From NCBI RefSeq assembly GCF_900102335.1, contig NZ_FNBM01000003.1:186001-250000 (forward strand): a DNA stretch of 64,000 nucleotides, read 5' to 3'. Of this stretch, positions 40,420 through 49,649 are shown piece after piece. The translations under genes were made by a program, and so were the position numbers. Origin of the DNA: Phytopseudomonas seleniipraecipitans (lineage in GTDB: Bacteria > Pseudomonadota > Gammaproteobacteria > Pseudomonadales > Pseudomonadaceae). How positions within the stretch are numbered: the first letter of the stretch is position 1; the number at the start of each line of letters is the position of its first letter. A model generated the notes under the pieces. The model ran no database searches. It saw nothing but the letters and a program-made list of their open reading frames with translations, and was not told the origin of the DNA.

Positions 40420-41883
40420 CTACTGTCTGGGCGCCTCGAACCCGGCATGCTCTACCAACCGCTCGACCAGATACGGGTAGAACGGGTTGGACGTCACCCG
40501 CTGTAACGCTTCCATGTTGACCAGCAGCACGCCGCGCTCGCCGCGCACCGACAGCGCGCCGAGGTGCACGCCATAGTCTTCCGGCTCTTCCGGCTGCAGA
40601 CCGTACAGCGAATCGCTCAGCGGAAATGGCAGGGCGACATGGGACAGTGAGAACACTTCGCGCGGGAATGCCAGGCCGAGCGGCGTGAGCTGTTCGTCCG
40701 TAGCGCCGGCTTCGGTGATGCGCGCAGATGCCTGCAATGTCTGCGACGAGGCATTGCCAATCAGCGTGGTGCGGTAACGTCGCGGCATTGGAGGCAGCAG
40801 GTCTGCAGGCGATTTGGCGTGGGCGCCGAGTAGCGGGCCGAAGTCGACGACCCGGTTGAGATCGAACAGCACCAGCTCGCTGCCATTGGCGGGCAAATGG
40901 GCATACAAGGCGTCGACCACCGCAGGCGTGCTGACCGTGTAATCGACCAGCGACTGGAAGGTCAGCAGCGGCGGCAGATCCTGCAGGCCGCCGCGCTCGC
41001 TCAACGTGGTGATCTGCTCCTGCAACGCCGACGTAAACAGATAGGACTGGCGCGCGGCGTTGAGGGCGAAGGAGTTGTACTTGAACGGGTTGTACTCGGG
41101 CAGCACATCCAGCCAGGCGGCCTTGGCGAAAGCCGGGAATATGGCAGGTAGCCCCGCCAGCCCGGCGAAGCGGGCATAACCGGCCACGCCGATCATTGGC
41201 GAAATCAGTGTGAGCCGATCCGCACGGGCCAGTTCATCGTTGCCCAGCGCATCGAGGGCGTATTTCAACGCCAGACCGCCACCGGCCGAGTAGCCGACCA
41301 GATGCAACGGCGCTGCATCGCCGCTCAGACGCCTGGCTTCACGCACGGCCAGGCGCGTGGCGGCCAGCCAATCCTGCCAGGTCACGTCAGTGAGCGCCCC
41401 CGGGGTAGTACCATGGCCCGGCAGACGCAAGCCGACAACGACGAACCCGGCGTCGCGGTAAAGTCTGGCGATATGCCGCAAGCTGTAGGGCGAGTCGGTC
41501 AGCCCATGGAGCATCACGGCGGCGCCTTTCGGCGCGCCATCAGGCTCCAGCACGTAGGAGCGGTTCCAGTCCCACTCGAAGCGCGAGGCGTTCAGCGGGC
41601 TGTCGGCAAAGTAGCGGTTATCCGCCACGCGCTCGGCGTCATCGAGACGCTGGTATACATTGTCCGGCAGCGAGGCGAACAGTGCCTGCTCGGCCAGCAG
41701 ATAGTCCTGCCAGCTGGCGGCATCGAGTTCGTCGGCATCCAGTTCATGGGGCACGAAGGTATGCCACGGGCTCAGATCTGGCTTGCTCTGGGCGTCGTAG
41801 ATACGCAGTGCGAACGCGGTCAATGCCACCACGGCCATCACCAGAATCGCCAACCGCAACCCCTTGCCCACTGTCCTGTTCAT
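40420..41883 (-). CDS. Membrane-anchored alpha/beta hydrolase
   Basis: A 487-residue serine hydrolase with an N-terminal membrane anchor (about 8-27). The alpha/beta-hydrolase core shows the oxyanion segment MLHGLTDSP (124-132), LPGHG (154-158) and the nucleophile elbow GYSAGG with Ser199. It resembles monoacylglycerol-lipase/serine-aminopeptidase (Hydrolase_4) proteins. The substrate is unknown; the topology would place the catalytic domain in the periplasm. It runs convergent to the OsmC-YcaO gene and divergent from the SLC13 transporter. Confidence 0.85.
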   Translation of the reverse strand: MNRTVGKGLRLAILVMAVVALTAFALRIYDAQSKPDLSPWHTFVPHELDADELDAASWQDYLLAEQALFASLPDNVYQRLDDAERVADNRYFADSPLNASRFEWDWNRSYVLEPDGAPKGAAVMLHGLTDSPYSLRHIARLYRDAGFVVVGLRLPGHGTTPGALTDVTWQDWLAATRLAVREARRLSGDAAPLHLVGYSAGGGLALKYALDALGNDELARADRLTLISPMIGVAGYARFAGLAGLPAIFPAFAKAAWLDVLPEYNPFKYNSFALNAARQSYLFTSALQEQITTLSERGGLQDLPPLLTFQSLVDYTVSTPAVVDALYAHLPANGSELVLFDLNRVVDFGPLLGAHAKSPADLLPPMPRRYRTTLIGNASSQTLQASARITEAGATDEQLTPLGLAFPREVFSLSHVALPFPLSDSLYGLQPEEPEDYGVHLGALSVRGERGVLLVNMEALQRVTSNPFYPYLVERLVEHAGFEAPRQ

Positions 41884-41987
41884 CCACCTGCTCCGGTCCT
41901 GATTGCGCCGCGCCGATAATAGCGCCGCAGCGCCCGTGACGCCCGCTTCCGAGCAATAGCACCAGGTCGATCATTAACTGCAGGGCG

Positions 41988-42014
41988 TGCCTTATCGGGC
42001 AAATCGATAAGGCA
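41988..42014. promoter_or_regulatory. Perfect palindrome in the divergent hydrolase/SLC13 spacer
   Basis: TGCCTTATCG and CGATAAGGCA are perfect 10-base inverted arms separated by 7 bases (GGCAAAT). The centre lies about 135 bases upstream of the SLC13 start and 115 bases upstream of the hydrolase start. It looks like an operator for a dimeric regulator; no regulator gene is adjacent. The rest of the 254-base spacer has no gene. Confidence 0.55.
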
Positions 42015-42137
42015 TATAGACCTTTCCAAACGTTCTTAGACTAAGCCCGTGACTATCACTATCTTGGCGCCCCACGTGGCCGCTACAGCTTGCGGCCGCC
42101 GATACCTCACACGAGATTCGACGCGTTAAGGATGCTC

Positions 42138-43928
42138 ATGTCTTCGGCTTCCCTGCCCCTGCTGTTTGTCGGCGCCCTGCTGATCTGGGTGCTCTATGCC
42201 TTCGTGCGCGAGAAATGGAGCCCGGACATCGTCGCCGCGATCGCCGTTGCGGCGTTGCTGGTAACCCAGCTGCTAACGCCCGCAGAAGTGCTCAGCGTGC
42301 TGTCCAACTCGGCACCGGTGACCATCGCCTGCATGTTCGTGCTCTCCGCTGCGCTGGAGCGAACCGGCTGCATCGATGCACTCGGCAACTGGCTGGGCGA
42401 CCTGGTCGGCACCAGCCCGATACGCGTGCTCACCGGCCTGACGATCACTGCCCTGGTGATTTCCGCCTTCCTCAACAACACCCCGGTGGTCGCCATCCTG
42501 ACGCCAGTGGCCATTTCCCTGGCACGCCGCGCGGGCACCTTCCCTTCCAAGCTGCTGATTCCGCTGTCGTACGCCACCATTCTGGGCGGCACGCTGACCA
42601 TGATCGGCACCTCCACCAACATTCTGGTCGACGGCGTGGCGCGCAAGGCCGGCATCGAGCCGTTCGGCATGTTCGAGATCACCGGCGCCGGCTTGATTCT
42701 GGCGGCGGCGGGCATGCTCTATCTGCTGACAATCGGCCGTCATCTGCTGCCGGAACGCGAGACCTTGTCGCGCCAACTGCGCCCCGATCTAGGCCGCACC
42801 TTCATGAGCGAGCTGCTGGTCCCCCATGCATCGCCGATGATCGGCAAAACCCTGGGTGAAGCCAACCTCAACGGCGGCAGCGGGCTGCAGGTGCTCAAGC
42901 TGTTTCGCGAGCAGACCGAGCTGACCGAACCCGGCAGCGACACGGTGCTGAGAGCCGGCGACCAGCTGGTGATACACGGGCAGGTCAAGGACGTGGTCGA
43001 GCTGCGCGGCAGCGGTCATCTGGTCTTCAACCGCAGCGAAGCGTTCGAAACCATCAGCAGTAACGATGTGGTACTGGCCGAGGCCATCGTCGGCCGCAAC
43101 TCACGCTACAGCAACCGCCCCATGCGCGACCTCGACCTCACTGCACGCTACGGCATCGCCGTACTGGCCGTGCACCGTCAAGACGAAAACATCTCCGGCA
43201 ACCTAGACGACTTCCAGCTGCAGTTCGGCGACGTGATGCTGGTTGAAGGCACCCCTACGCAGATCAAGCGGTTCGCTGACAATGGTGAGCTGATCAGCCT
43301 CAATACTGTGCAGGAACGCGCTTTTCGCCGCGACAAAGCGCCCATCGCCATCATCGCGACGCTGGCGGTGATGCTGCTCGCGGCAGTCGGCGTGATGCCC
43401 ATTGAGGGCTTGGCGATCATCGGCGCGGTAACCGTGCTGGCGACCCGTTGCCTGGACGTCGAAGATGCCTACAAGGCCGTCGACTGGAAAATTCTCAGCC
43501 TGATCTTCGGCATGCTGGCGATCAGCATCGCCATGGACAAGGTTGGCCTGGTGAAGATCATGGTGGAAAACGTCATGGGTCTGATGCCCTGGGCCGGCCC
43601 GTTGCTGATGCTCTCGTTCATCTACCTGCTGACCTCGATCCTCACCGAGTTGCTCTCGAACAACGCCGTGGCGGTGCTGGTCACGCCCATCGCCATTGGC
43701 ATGGCGCAGCACCTGGGCGTAGACCCGAGGGCCTTCATCGTCGCGGTGATGTTCGCGGCCAGCGCCAGCTTCGCCACCCCCATCGGCTACCAGACCAACA
43801 CCTTCGTCTACAACGCTGGTGGCTACCGCTTCACGGACTTCATGAAAGTGGGCATTCCGCTGAATCTGCTGCTCTGGATAGTCGCCAGTTTTGTGATCCC
43901 ATGGTTCTGGCCGCTGGTGCCGATTTGA
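42138..43928 (+). CDS. SLC13-type anion permease with internal TrkA-C domains
   Basis: A 596-residue divalent-anion/Na+ symporter-like permease. Two membrane halves (about 5-195 and 400-596) each carry the SNT/NNT-type signature (FLNNTPVVAILTPVAISLAR; ELLSNNAVAVLVTPIAIGMA). Two RCK-C/TrkA-C regulatory domains lie in the loop between them (about 205-380, DTVLRAGDQLVIHGQ; DDFQLQFGDVMLVEG). Proteins of this layout include sulfate or dicarboxylate carriers; the substrate cannot be fixed. AAGGA ending at 42132 is 5 bases before ATG 42138, which decides that start. Confidence 0.88.
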   Translation: MSSASLPLLFVGALLIWVLYAFVREKWSPDIVAAIAVAALLVTQLLTPAEVLSVLSNSAPVTIACMFVLSAALERTGCIDALGNWLGDLVGTSPIRVLTGLTITALVISAFLNNTPVVAILTPVAISLARRAGTFPSKLLIPLSYATILGGTLTMIGTSTNILVDGVARKAGIEPFGMFEITGAGLILAAAGMLYLLTIGRHLLPERETLSRQLRPDLGRTFMSELLVPHASPMIGKTLGEANLNGGSGLQVLKLFREQTELTEPGSDTVLRAGDQLVIHGQVKDVVELRGSGHLVFNRSEAFETISSNDVVLAEAIVGRNSRYSNRPMRDLDLTARYGIAVLAVHRQDENISGNLDDFQLQFGDVMLVEGTPTQIKRFADNGELISLNTVQERAFRRDKAPIAIIATLAVMLLAAVGVMPIEGLAIIGAVTVLATRCLDVEDAYKAVDWKILSLIFGMLAISIAMDKVGLVKIMVENVMGLMPWAGPLLMLSFIYLLTSILTELLSNNAVAVLVTPIAIGMAQHLGVDPRAFIVAVMFAASASFATPIGYQTNTFVYNAGGYRFTDFMKVGIPLNLLLWIVASFVIPWFWPLVPI

Positions 43929-43979
43929 CCGAATAAGGCAGACTGACGGCCGATCACAGCTTTTTCAGGAGCGCACACC

Positions 43980-44414
43980 ATGGCTGATTCCCTCGTCATC
44001 CCCTGCCCCATCTGCAGCAGCCTGAACCGCTTGCCCGCCGCCCGTTTGCAGGAAGCGCCGCGCTGCGGCCATTGCAAAGCCGAGGTACTGCCCGGCGAGC
44101 CATTCGAAGTGAATCAGGGCAATTATGCGGCGCAGCTCAAGGGCGACCTGCCGCTGTTGGTCGACGTGTGGGCCGCCTGGTGCGGGCCGTGCCGCAGCTT
44201 TGCGCCCACCTTCACGCAGGCAGCGAAGGAGCTGCGCGGCCGCTGCCGGCTGGGCAAACTGGACAGCGAAGCCAACCCACAACTATCCGCCCAGTTGGCG
44301 ATCCGCTCGATCCCAAGCCTGATTCTGTTTCGTAACGGCCAGGAAGTGGCCCGACAAAGCGGCGCGCTGCCACTGCCGCAGCTACTTGCCTGGCTCAACA
44401 CTCAGGGCGTTTGA
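43980..44414 (+). CDS. trxC: Thioredoxin 2 (zinc-binding)
   Basis: A 144-residue thioredoxin with the extra N-terminal zinc finger that defines TrxC: C9-x2-C12 and C29-x2-C32 (CPIC, CGHC). The redox site WCGPC is at 67-71. It reduces disulfides and is commonly induced by oxidative stress. It lies 51 bases after the SLC13 gene and converges on the ParA-like gene. Confidence 0.93.
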   Translation: MADSLVIPCPICSSLNRLPAARLQEAPRCGHCKAEVLPGEPFEVNQGNYAAQLKGDLPLLVDVWAAWCGPCRSFAPTFTQAAKELRGRCRLGKLDSEANPQLSAQLAIRSIPSLILFRNGQEVARQSGALPLPQLLAWLNTQGV

Positions 44415-44453
44415 CGGGCAGCGCCTGCGACTTGATCCCAGGCGTCGTCGCGA

Positions 44454-45218
44454 TCAGCGCTGCTGCAAGAGGTCGTGCAACTCGACGTACTGCTGGGTGA
44501 GTTTGTGCCGCGGGTCGAGGTAGATCAACGGCATGCAGGCCTGATGGGACTCGCGCATTTTCACCGAGCTCATCAGGTTGACCGGCAACACCGGCAAGCC
44601 CTCGGCGATAAGCTCGTCGAGCAGCTGTTGCGGCAGTGCTGCACGAGGCTGGAACTGGTTGACCACGATGCCTTCCACCTCTAGGGCTTCGTTATGGTCT
44701 TCTTTCAGCTCGTCGATTTCGCGCAGCAGGCCGTATAAGGCGTTGCGCGAGAACGTGTCACAATCGAAGGGAATCAACACACGATCTGCCGCGATCAGGG
44801 CGGAAACGGTATAGAAATTCAGCGCTGGCGGCGTATCCAGGTAAATCTGCTCGTAATCCTCCGACAACTCTTCGAGCAGTTTTCGCAGTTTGTTGATCTT
44901 GTGCTTTTGTTCCAGCTTTGGCTGCAGATCCGCCAGCTCGGACGTGGCGGTGATCACGTGGAGGTTGTCGAAGGGGGTTTCGTAGATATCGACCTTGCCC
45001 TTCTTGAGACCGCCCGAGAGCGTCTGCTTGAAGAAGTCGGCGATACCTACGGGAATGTCATCGCCGGTCAGGCCGGTCAGATAATGGGATGAGTTTGCCT
45101 GGGTATCCAGGTCGACCAGCAACGTCCGATAACCCTGAGAGGCGCTGACCGCCGCCAGGTTGCAAGCGATACTGGATTTGCCCACACCACCCTTCTGATT
45201 GAATACCACGCGTCGCAT
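44454..45218 (-). CDS. Orphan ParA/MinD-type ATPase
   Basis: A 255-residue deviant-Walker ATPase: KGGVGKSS at 9-16, [12 protein letters not shown] (switch), and [13 protein letters not shown]. No ParB gene or parS-like array is visible, so it is not an obvious partition pair. AGGAGG spaced 5 bases from ATG 45218 fixes the start. A solitary ParA-like gene at this type of locus is familiar from pseudomonads; its cargo is unknown. It is divergent from the APE operon. Confidence 0.88.
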   Translation of the reverse strand: MRRVVFNQKGGVGKSSIACNLAAVSASQGYRTLLVDLDTQANSSHYLTGLTGDDIPVGIADFFKQTLSGGLKKGKVDIYETPFDNLHVITATSELADLQPKLEQKHKINKLRKLLEELSEDYEQIYLDTPPALNFYTVSALIAADRVLIPFDCDTFSRNALYGLLREIDELKEDHNEALEVEGIVVNQFQPRAALPQQLLDELIAEGLPVLPVNLMSSVKMRESHQACMPLIYLDPRHKLTQQYVELHDLLQQR

Positions 45219-45447
45219 CTGCACCTCCTCACTAGTACATTGATACTAGGCATAACCTCGTGACAGAAGCGAGAAACAAGCGAAACGGGTTACCCATCAG
45301 AAAATCGCTACATAATGTTTGCGGGTGCTCGCCATCGCCCGGATAATGCCGGACGCAGCATCGCTCCCATCGACATGTTTTTTTGTCGCGCAGGGCAGTC
45401 GCATAGACAAGGAATGCCCAGCGGGCCAAGCAGAGTTTCATCTAGAC
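45219..45447 (+). promoter_or_regulatory. Upstream region of the aryl polyene operon
   Basis: This is the only sizeable gap before the roughly 18.5-kb operon, so its main promoter should lie here. A CATAAT element at 45311-45316 is the best -10 candidate, but its -35 partner is weak. A run of seven T residues lies at about 45377-45383. No clear operator was seen. Confidence 0.3.
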
Positions 45448-46161
45448 ATGCATTTCAGGATCGATCAATGGCGTGCCTGGGCTCCTGGCCTGGACAATAC
45501 GGATAAGTGGCTCGCCTGGAGCAGGGCACCCGAATGCCTGCTCGATACCGGTGAGCAACCTGACGTCAGCTTCCTCCCCGCCCTGCAACGCCGTCGCTTG
45601 AGCCGCCTGGCTCGCATGGTGTTTCAGGTCGGCTGGCCGCTTGCCGAAGGTCACTCTGAACTGCCGCTGGTATACATTTCGCGGCACGGCGAAACCCCGC
45701 GCAGCCTGTCCATTCTTCAGGATCTTGCAGCAACAGAACCCCTGTCACCGACACAGTTCAGTCTTTCGGTGCACAACGCGATTATCGGCCAGTGGTCGAT
45801 CCTGCGTGCTGATACCAGCGAGATGACCGCCCTGGCGGGTGAAGGCGATGGCTTGGAGATGGGCATGCTGGAAGCCGCCACGCTGCTCGCCGAGGGTGCG
45901 CCCGCCGTGCTGCTGGTGATCGGCGAAGAAGCGCAGCCGGCGCTGTATGCTCCGTTCATTGAGGATGTGCCGTTTCCCTACGCCCTGGCCCTGCTATTGG
46001 TACCAGGCGACGACTGGAATCTGCAGCTACATAAAGGCACTGGCGCACGCGCCGCCTGGCCACATCCGTTGAGCCTGATACAGAGCCTGTGCAACGGCTG
46101 TGAAACCCTCGAACACACCTGGAAAGAGCGCCAATGGACCTGGTCACGCAAGATCCCGTGA
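45448..46161 (+). CDS. APE ketosynthase-like chain-length factor
   Basis: A 237-residue protein of the ketoacyl-synthase-like family found as the first gene of aryl polyene clusters (chain length factor type). It keeps thiolase-fold sequence (SRLARMVFQVGWPL; SPTQFSLSVHNAIIGQWSILR; MLEAATLLAEGAPAVLLVIGEE) but has no active-site Cys-His-His set and is half the length of a true ketosynthase. It probably pairs with a catalytic ketosynthase encoded at 59762 or 62179. Frame is open from 45319; ATG 45448 gives the family N-terminus, with only a weak ribosome site. Confidence 0.85.
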   Translation: MHFRIDQWRAWAPGLDNTDKWLAWSRAPECLLDTGEQPDVSFLPALQRRRLSRLARMVFQVGWPLAEGHSELPLVYISRHGETPRSLSILQDLAATEPLSPTQFSLSVHNAIIGQWSILRADTSEMTALAGEGDGLEMGMLEAATLLAEGAPAVLLVIGEEAQPALYAPFIEDVPFPYALALLLVPGDDWNLQLHKGTGARAAWPHPLSLIQSLCNGCETLEHTWKERQWTWSRKIP

Positions 46162-46943
46162 AGCGCTACAGCCCCCCTTACTGGTGGCGGCTGATGGCCA
46201 CTGCGGCCAGCTTCACCCTGTTCGGAATCGGCGGCCTGCTGCTGCGCGTGCTGGTGTTTCCAGTGTTATCGCTGCTGCCGGGCGACGCTGCCGCTCACCA
46301 GCGCCGCGCTCGCCAGGTGGTGAGCTGGAATTTCCGCACCTTCGTCAAATTCATGCACCGTAGCGGCGTGCTTACTTACGAAGTGGAAGGCGCCGAGCGC
46401 CTCGGCCGTCCGGGCCAGATGATCATTGCCAATCACCCCTCGCTCATTGACGTGGTGGTCACCATCGCCTTTACCCGCAACGCCAATTGCGTGGTGAAAC
46501 AGAGCCTGTGGAACAACCCGTGCATGCGCGGTCCAATCCGCTCGGCGGGTTACATCAGCAACAGCGGCAGCATGGACATGCTCGACGAAGCGGCGGGCGT
46601 ACTGCAGCAGGGCCAGACCCTGGTGATCTTCCCGGAGGGCACACGCACCACGCCCGGCAGCCCGCCCGAGTTTCACCGCGGCGCGGCGGCGATCGCCTTG
46701 CGCGGCGCCCATGTGATTACCCCGGTGGTGATCAGCGTCTCACCTACCACGCTCACCAAAGCGGAGCCGTGGTACCGGATTCCGGCGCGGCGTTTTCACA
46801 TTCACCTGCGAGTGGGCCAGGACATCGACCCGGCGCAATTCACGGCCATGGGATCGGCACCGGTCGCGTCCCGCAAACTCAACGACCACTTGCATCAGCA
46901 TTTCATAAAGGAGCTCGCCAGAGATGAGCGCTCTACAGCTTGA
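46134..46943 (+). CDS. 1-acyl-glycerol-3-phosphate-acyltransferase-like enzyme (APE cluster)
   Basis: A 269-residue PlsC-family acyltransferase with one N-terminal membrane helix (about 22-48). Catalytic motif I is NHPSLID (H101-x4-D106), and motif III is FPEGTRT (166-172). In APE clusters such enzymes are thought to attach the polyene or a fatty acyl chain to a lipid carrier. It overlaps the preceding gene by 28 bases if it starts at ATG 46134. A GTG at 46158 overlapping the stop (GTGA) is an alternative, but has a poorer ribosome site. Confidence 0.88.
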   Translation: MDLVTQDPVKRYSPPYWWRLMATAASFTLFGIGGLLLRVLVFPVLSLLPGDAAAHQRRARQVVSWNFRTFVKFMHRSGVLTYEVEGAERLGRPGQMIIANHPSLIDVVVTIAFTRNANCVVKQSLWNNPCMRGPIRSAGYISNSGSMDMLDEAAGVLQQGQTLVIFPEGTRTTPGSPPEFHRGAAAIALRGAHVITPVVISVSPTTLTKAEPWYRIPARRFHIHLRVGQDIDPAQFTAMGSAPVASRKLNDHLHQHFIKELARDERSTA

Positions 46944-47184
46944 GATCAAACACCTGATCATCGATTCCCTGGGTCTCGAAGACATCACCCCGCAGGACAT
47001 CGGCGACGACCTCACCCTGTTCGGCGAAGGCCTCGGCCTGGACTCGGTGGATGCCCTGGAGCTGGGCCTGGCGATCCAGAAGCGTTTCGGCATCAAGATC
47101 GACGCCGAAGCCAAGGACACCCGCACCCACTTCGCCAACGTGGCCAGCCTGGCAGCCTTCGTTGCCAGCCGCCAGGCCGCCTGA
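46924..47184 (+). CDS. Acyl carrier protein 1 (APE cluster)
   Basis: An 86-residue acyl carrier protein. The phosphopantetheine attachment serine is S41 in GLGLDSVDALELG. It overlaps the upstream acyltransferase gene by 20 bases; GGAG in that gene serves as ribosome site. Two non-identical ACPs in tandem are standard for aryl polyene synthases, one of which forms a stable complex with the ketosynthases. Confidence 0.94.
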   Translation: MSALQLEIKHLIIDSLGLEDITPQDIGDDLTLFGEGLGLDSVDALELGLAIQKRFGIKIDAEAKDTRTHFANVASLAAFVASRQAA

Positions 47185-47194
47185 GGACACCACC

Positions 47195-47452
47195 ATGCAA
47201 ACCCGTGACGAAATTTTCGCCACCTTGCAAGACGCGCTGGTGGAGCTGTTCGAGCTGAGCCCGGAGCGGATCAGCCTGGACGCCAACCTCTACGAAGACC
47301 TGGAGATCGACAGCATCGACGCCGTCGACCTGATCGACCACATCAAGCGCCAGACCGGCAAGAAGATTGCCGCCGAAGCATTCAAGTCGGTGCGCACCGT
47401 CGGTGACGTGGTCGAAGCGGTGTATCAGCTGGTCAACGCGGAACCGGCATGA
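47195..47452 (+). CDS. Acyl carrier protein 2 (APE cluster)
   Basis: An 85-residue acyl carrier protein with the attachment serine S40 in LEIDSIDAVDLID. GAGGA is spaced 7 bases before ATG 47195, so the longer open frame from 47051 is not used. It is clearly different in sequence from ACP 1, suggesting distinct roles (for example starter loading versus elongation). Confidence 0.94.
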   Translation: MQTRDEIFATLQDALVELFELSPERISLDANLYEDLEIDSIDAVDLIDHIKRQTGKKIAAEAFKSVRTVGDVVEAVYQLVNAEPA

Positions 47453-47994
47453 GCCGCCTGCTCGGCCTGCTGGTCGCGCTGGCCAGCGTGGCCTATCCGT
47501 TCGCCGTGTACTTCGGCGCCGGCCACCTGTCGCCAACGCTGTTTGCCGCTTTGCTCGGCGGCCTGTGGTTTGCCCGGTTGCTCAGTAACCCGCGTGACCG
47601 CAACAGCCAGCAGATGACCGGGGCCGTGCTGGTGTTCTGTCTGCTGTTGGTGCTGGCCGACGAGCCGGCGCTGCTGCGCTGGTACCCGGTGCTGGTCAGC
47701 CTGCTGCTCGGCTTGCTGTTCGCCAGCAGCCTGAAACTCGGCATGCCAATGGCTGAACGCCTGGCGCGGCTGAGCGAGCCTGAATTACCCGAGGTCGCGG
47801 TGCGTTACACCCGCCGGGTGACCGAAGTGTGGGCCGTGTTCATGCTCGCCAATGGCCTGGTAGTGGTTGCGTTGAATCTGTGGGCACCCTTGTCCTGGTG
47901 GGCGCTGTACACCGGGCTGATTTCTTACCTGCTGATGGGCCTGCTATTCGCCGGCGAATGGCTGGTGCGTCAACGTGTAAGGAGATTTGCATGA
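47449..47994 (+). CDS. APE-cluster integral membrane protein (COG4648 type)
   Basis: A 181-residue polytopic membrane protein with five to six hydrophobic helices (for example 5-22, 28-44, 55-70, 78-95, 125-165). It resembles the small membrane protein (COG4648 type) found between the ACP and ligase genes in APE clusters. It overlaps both neighbours by 4 bases (ATGA). It has no catalytic motif; it may anchor the synthase at the inner membrane, which is inference. Confidence 0.8.
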   Translation: MSRLLGLLVALASVAYPFAVYFGAGHLSPTLFAALLGGLWFARLLSNPRDRNSQQMTGAVLVFCLLLVLADEPALLRWYPVLVSLLLGLLFASSLKLGMPMAERLARLSEPELPEVAVRYTRRVTEVWAVFMLANGLVVVALNLWAPLSWWALYTGLISYLLMGLLFAGEWLVRQRVRRFA

Positions 47995-49649
47995 ACTGGC
48001 TTAGCCTCGACACCCTGCTGCTGGAGGCGGATGCCAGCCGCCAGGTCACGCCGCAGCTCAACCACGCCGCGCTCCGCCAGCGTGCCCTGAGCCTTGCCGG
48101 CCACTGGCAGGCGAGCGGAGTGAAACGCGTAGCTCTGCACCTGCAGGATGCCGCCGACCTGGCCGTTGCCCTGCTCGCCGCCTGGCACGCCGACGTGCAT
48201 GCCTTGCTACCGTCGGACGCGCAGCCCCAGACCCGCCAGCGTCTCGGCGCCGAGGTCGACCTGTGGCTGGAGCACCTCGATGAACCGATCACCGCCGCAC
48301 CGCTGCCAGCTCATCGCCTCGACCTGGAGCGCTGCCGCCTTACCCTGTGCACCTCCGGCTCCAGCGGCGAGCCGAAGCTCATCGACAAGAGCCTCGGCCA
48401 ACTGACCAATGAAGTACAGGCGCTGGAAACCCTGTGGGGCGAGCGCCTTGGCGATGCGCTGATCATCGGCAGCGTGGCCGCCCAGCATATCTACGGCCTG
48501 TTGTTTCGCGTGCTCTGGCCGCTGTGTGCCGGCCGCGTGTTTCTGCCCAGGGCACTACCCTTCCCGGAAGACCTGCAGCTGGCCAGCCTGCCGCATCCCG
48601 ACTTTGCCTGGGTCACCAGCCCGGCGCTGCTCAAACGCATGGGCGACAACCTCGACTGGTCGGCGCTGGGCCGCGTGCGCCAGGTGTTTTCCTCCGGTGG
48701 TGCATTGCCGGCCGAGGCAGCCACCTCCGTGCAGCAGCGCCTCGGCCAATGGCCGACGGAGATCTACGGCAGCTCGGAGACCGGCGGCATCGCCTGGCGC
48801 CAAGGCGGCGAGTCCTGGCAGCCGTTTGCCGACGTGCAGTTGGCACTGAACGACGAAGGCGCCCTGCGTCTCAGCTCGCCCTACCTGCCGGCCGGCCATT
48901 GGGAACAGATGGCCGACGCCGCGCAGATCGATGCCGACGGCCGCTTCACCCTCGGCGCGCGCCTGGACCGCATCGTCAAGCTGGAAGAAAAACGCATTTC
49001 TCTGCCGCTGCTCGAGCAGGCGCTGGCCGCGCACGAGTGGGTCAGCGAAACGCGCCTTGGCGTTCTGCAGCAAGGTCGTGCCTTCCTCGGCGCGCTGGTC
49101 GCACTGTCGCCGGAAGGCCTGCATGCGCTGCGCAACCAGGGCCGCCGCCAGGTAACCGAGGGCCTGCGCCAGCACCTGGCCGGCCACTGCGAGGCCATCG
49201 CCCTGCCGCGCCGCTGGCGCCTGCTGCCGCACCTGCCATACAGCAGCCAGGGCAAGCTGGGTCAGGCGCAGGTCAACGAGTTGCTGGCCGCCGATCGCCC
49301 GACGCGGGTCGAGCCGTTCAGCGCCCGGGAAGAAGCCGGCGAATGGCACCTCGAGCTGGACGTGCCGCTCGACTTGGCACATTTCAGCGGCCATTTCCCT
49401 GGCACGCCGGTGCTGCCGGGCGTGGTACAGGTCGACTGGGCGCAGCAGCTTGCACGCGCGCTGATCAGTGATCTGCCACCGCTGTTCGGCGGCATGGAAG
49501 TGCTCAAGTTCCAGCAGTTGGTGCGCCCCGGCGACCGTCTGCAACTGACTCTGCGTTTCGACCGCGAGCGAAACAAGCTGTACTTCACGTTCCGCAACGG
49601 CGAGGCCAACTGCTCGTCCGGGCGCATCCTGCTCAAGGCGGCGCCATGA
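47991..49649 (+). CDS. Acyl/aryl-CoA(ACP) ligase fused to a FabZ-like dehydratase
   Basis: A 552-residue two-domain enzyme. Residues 1-430 form an adenylating ligase: P-loop TSGSSGEPK (121-129), [12 protein letters not shown] (259-270), the hinge [21 protein letters not shown] (315-335) and a C-terminal SSQGK lysine (422). Residues about 445-552 form a hotdog dehydratase with [17 protein letters not shown] (468-484). The ligase should activate the aryl starter acid (for example a cinnamate) and the dehydratase should form double bonds. AAGGAG precedes ATG 47991, which overlaps the upstream stop. Confidence 0.9.
   Translation: MNWLSLDTLLLEADASRQVTPQLNHAALRQRALSLAGHWQASGVKRVALHLQDAADLAVALLAAWHADVHALLPSDAQPQTRQRLGAEVDLWLEHLDEPITAAPLPAHRLDLERCRLTLCTSGSSGEPKLIDKSLGQLTNEVQALETLWGERLGDALIIGSVAAQHIYGLLFRVLWPLCAGRVFLPRALPFPEDLQLASLPHPDFAWVTSPALLKRMGDNLDWSALGRVRQVFSSGGALPAEAATSVQQRLGQWPTEIYGSSETGGIAWRQGGESWQPFADVQLALNDEGALRLSSPYLPAGHWEQMADAAQIDADGRFTLGARLDRIVKLEEKRISLPLLEQALAAHEWVSETRLGVLQQGRAFLGALVALSPEGLHALRNQGRRQVTEGLRQHLAGHCEAIALPRRWRLLPHLPYSSQGKLGQAQVNELLAADRPTRVEPFSAREEAGEWHLELDVPLDLAHFSGHFPGTPVLPGVVQVDWAQQLARALISDLPPLFGGMEVLKFQQLVRPGDRLQLTLRFDRERNKLYFTFRNGEANCSSGRILLKAAP

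Noticed and set aside
44454..45218. Reading the ParA-like gene as part of a plasmid-type partition or integrated element
   Set aside because: No parB, parS repeats, integrase or replication gene is nearby. A solitary ParA-type ATPase in an otherwise core context is the simpler reading.
48434..49471. 345-codon plus-strand frame inside the ligase-dehydratase gene
   Set aside because: An out-of-frame shadow with Arg/Ala/Pro-rich composition. The ligase frame carries all motifs.
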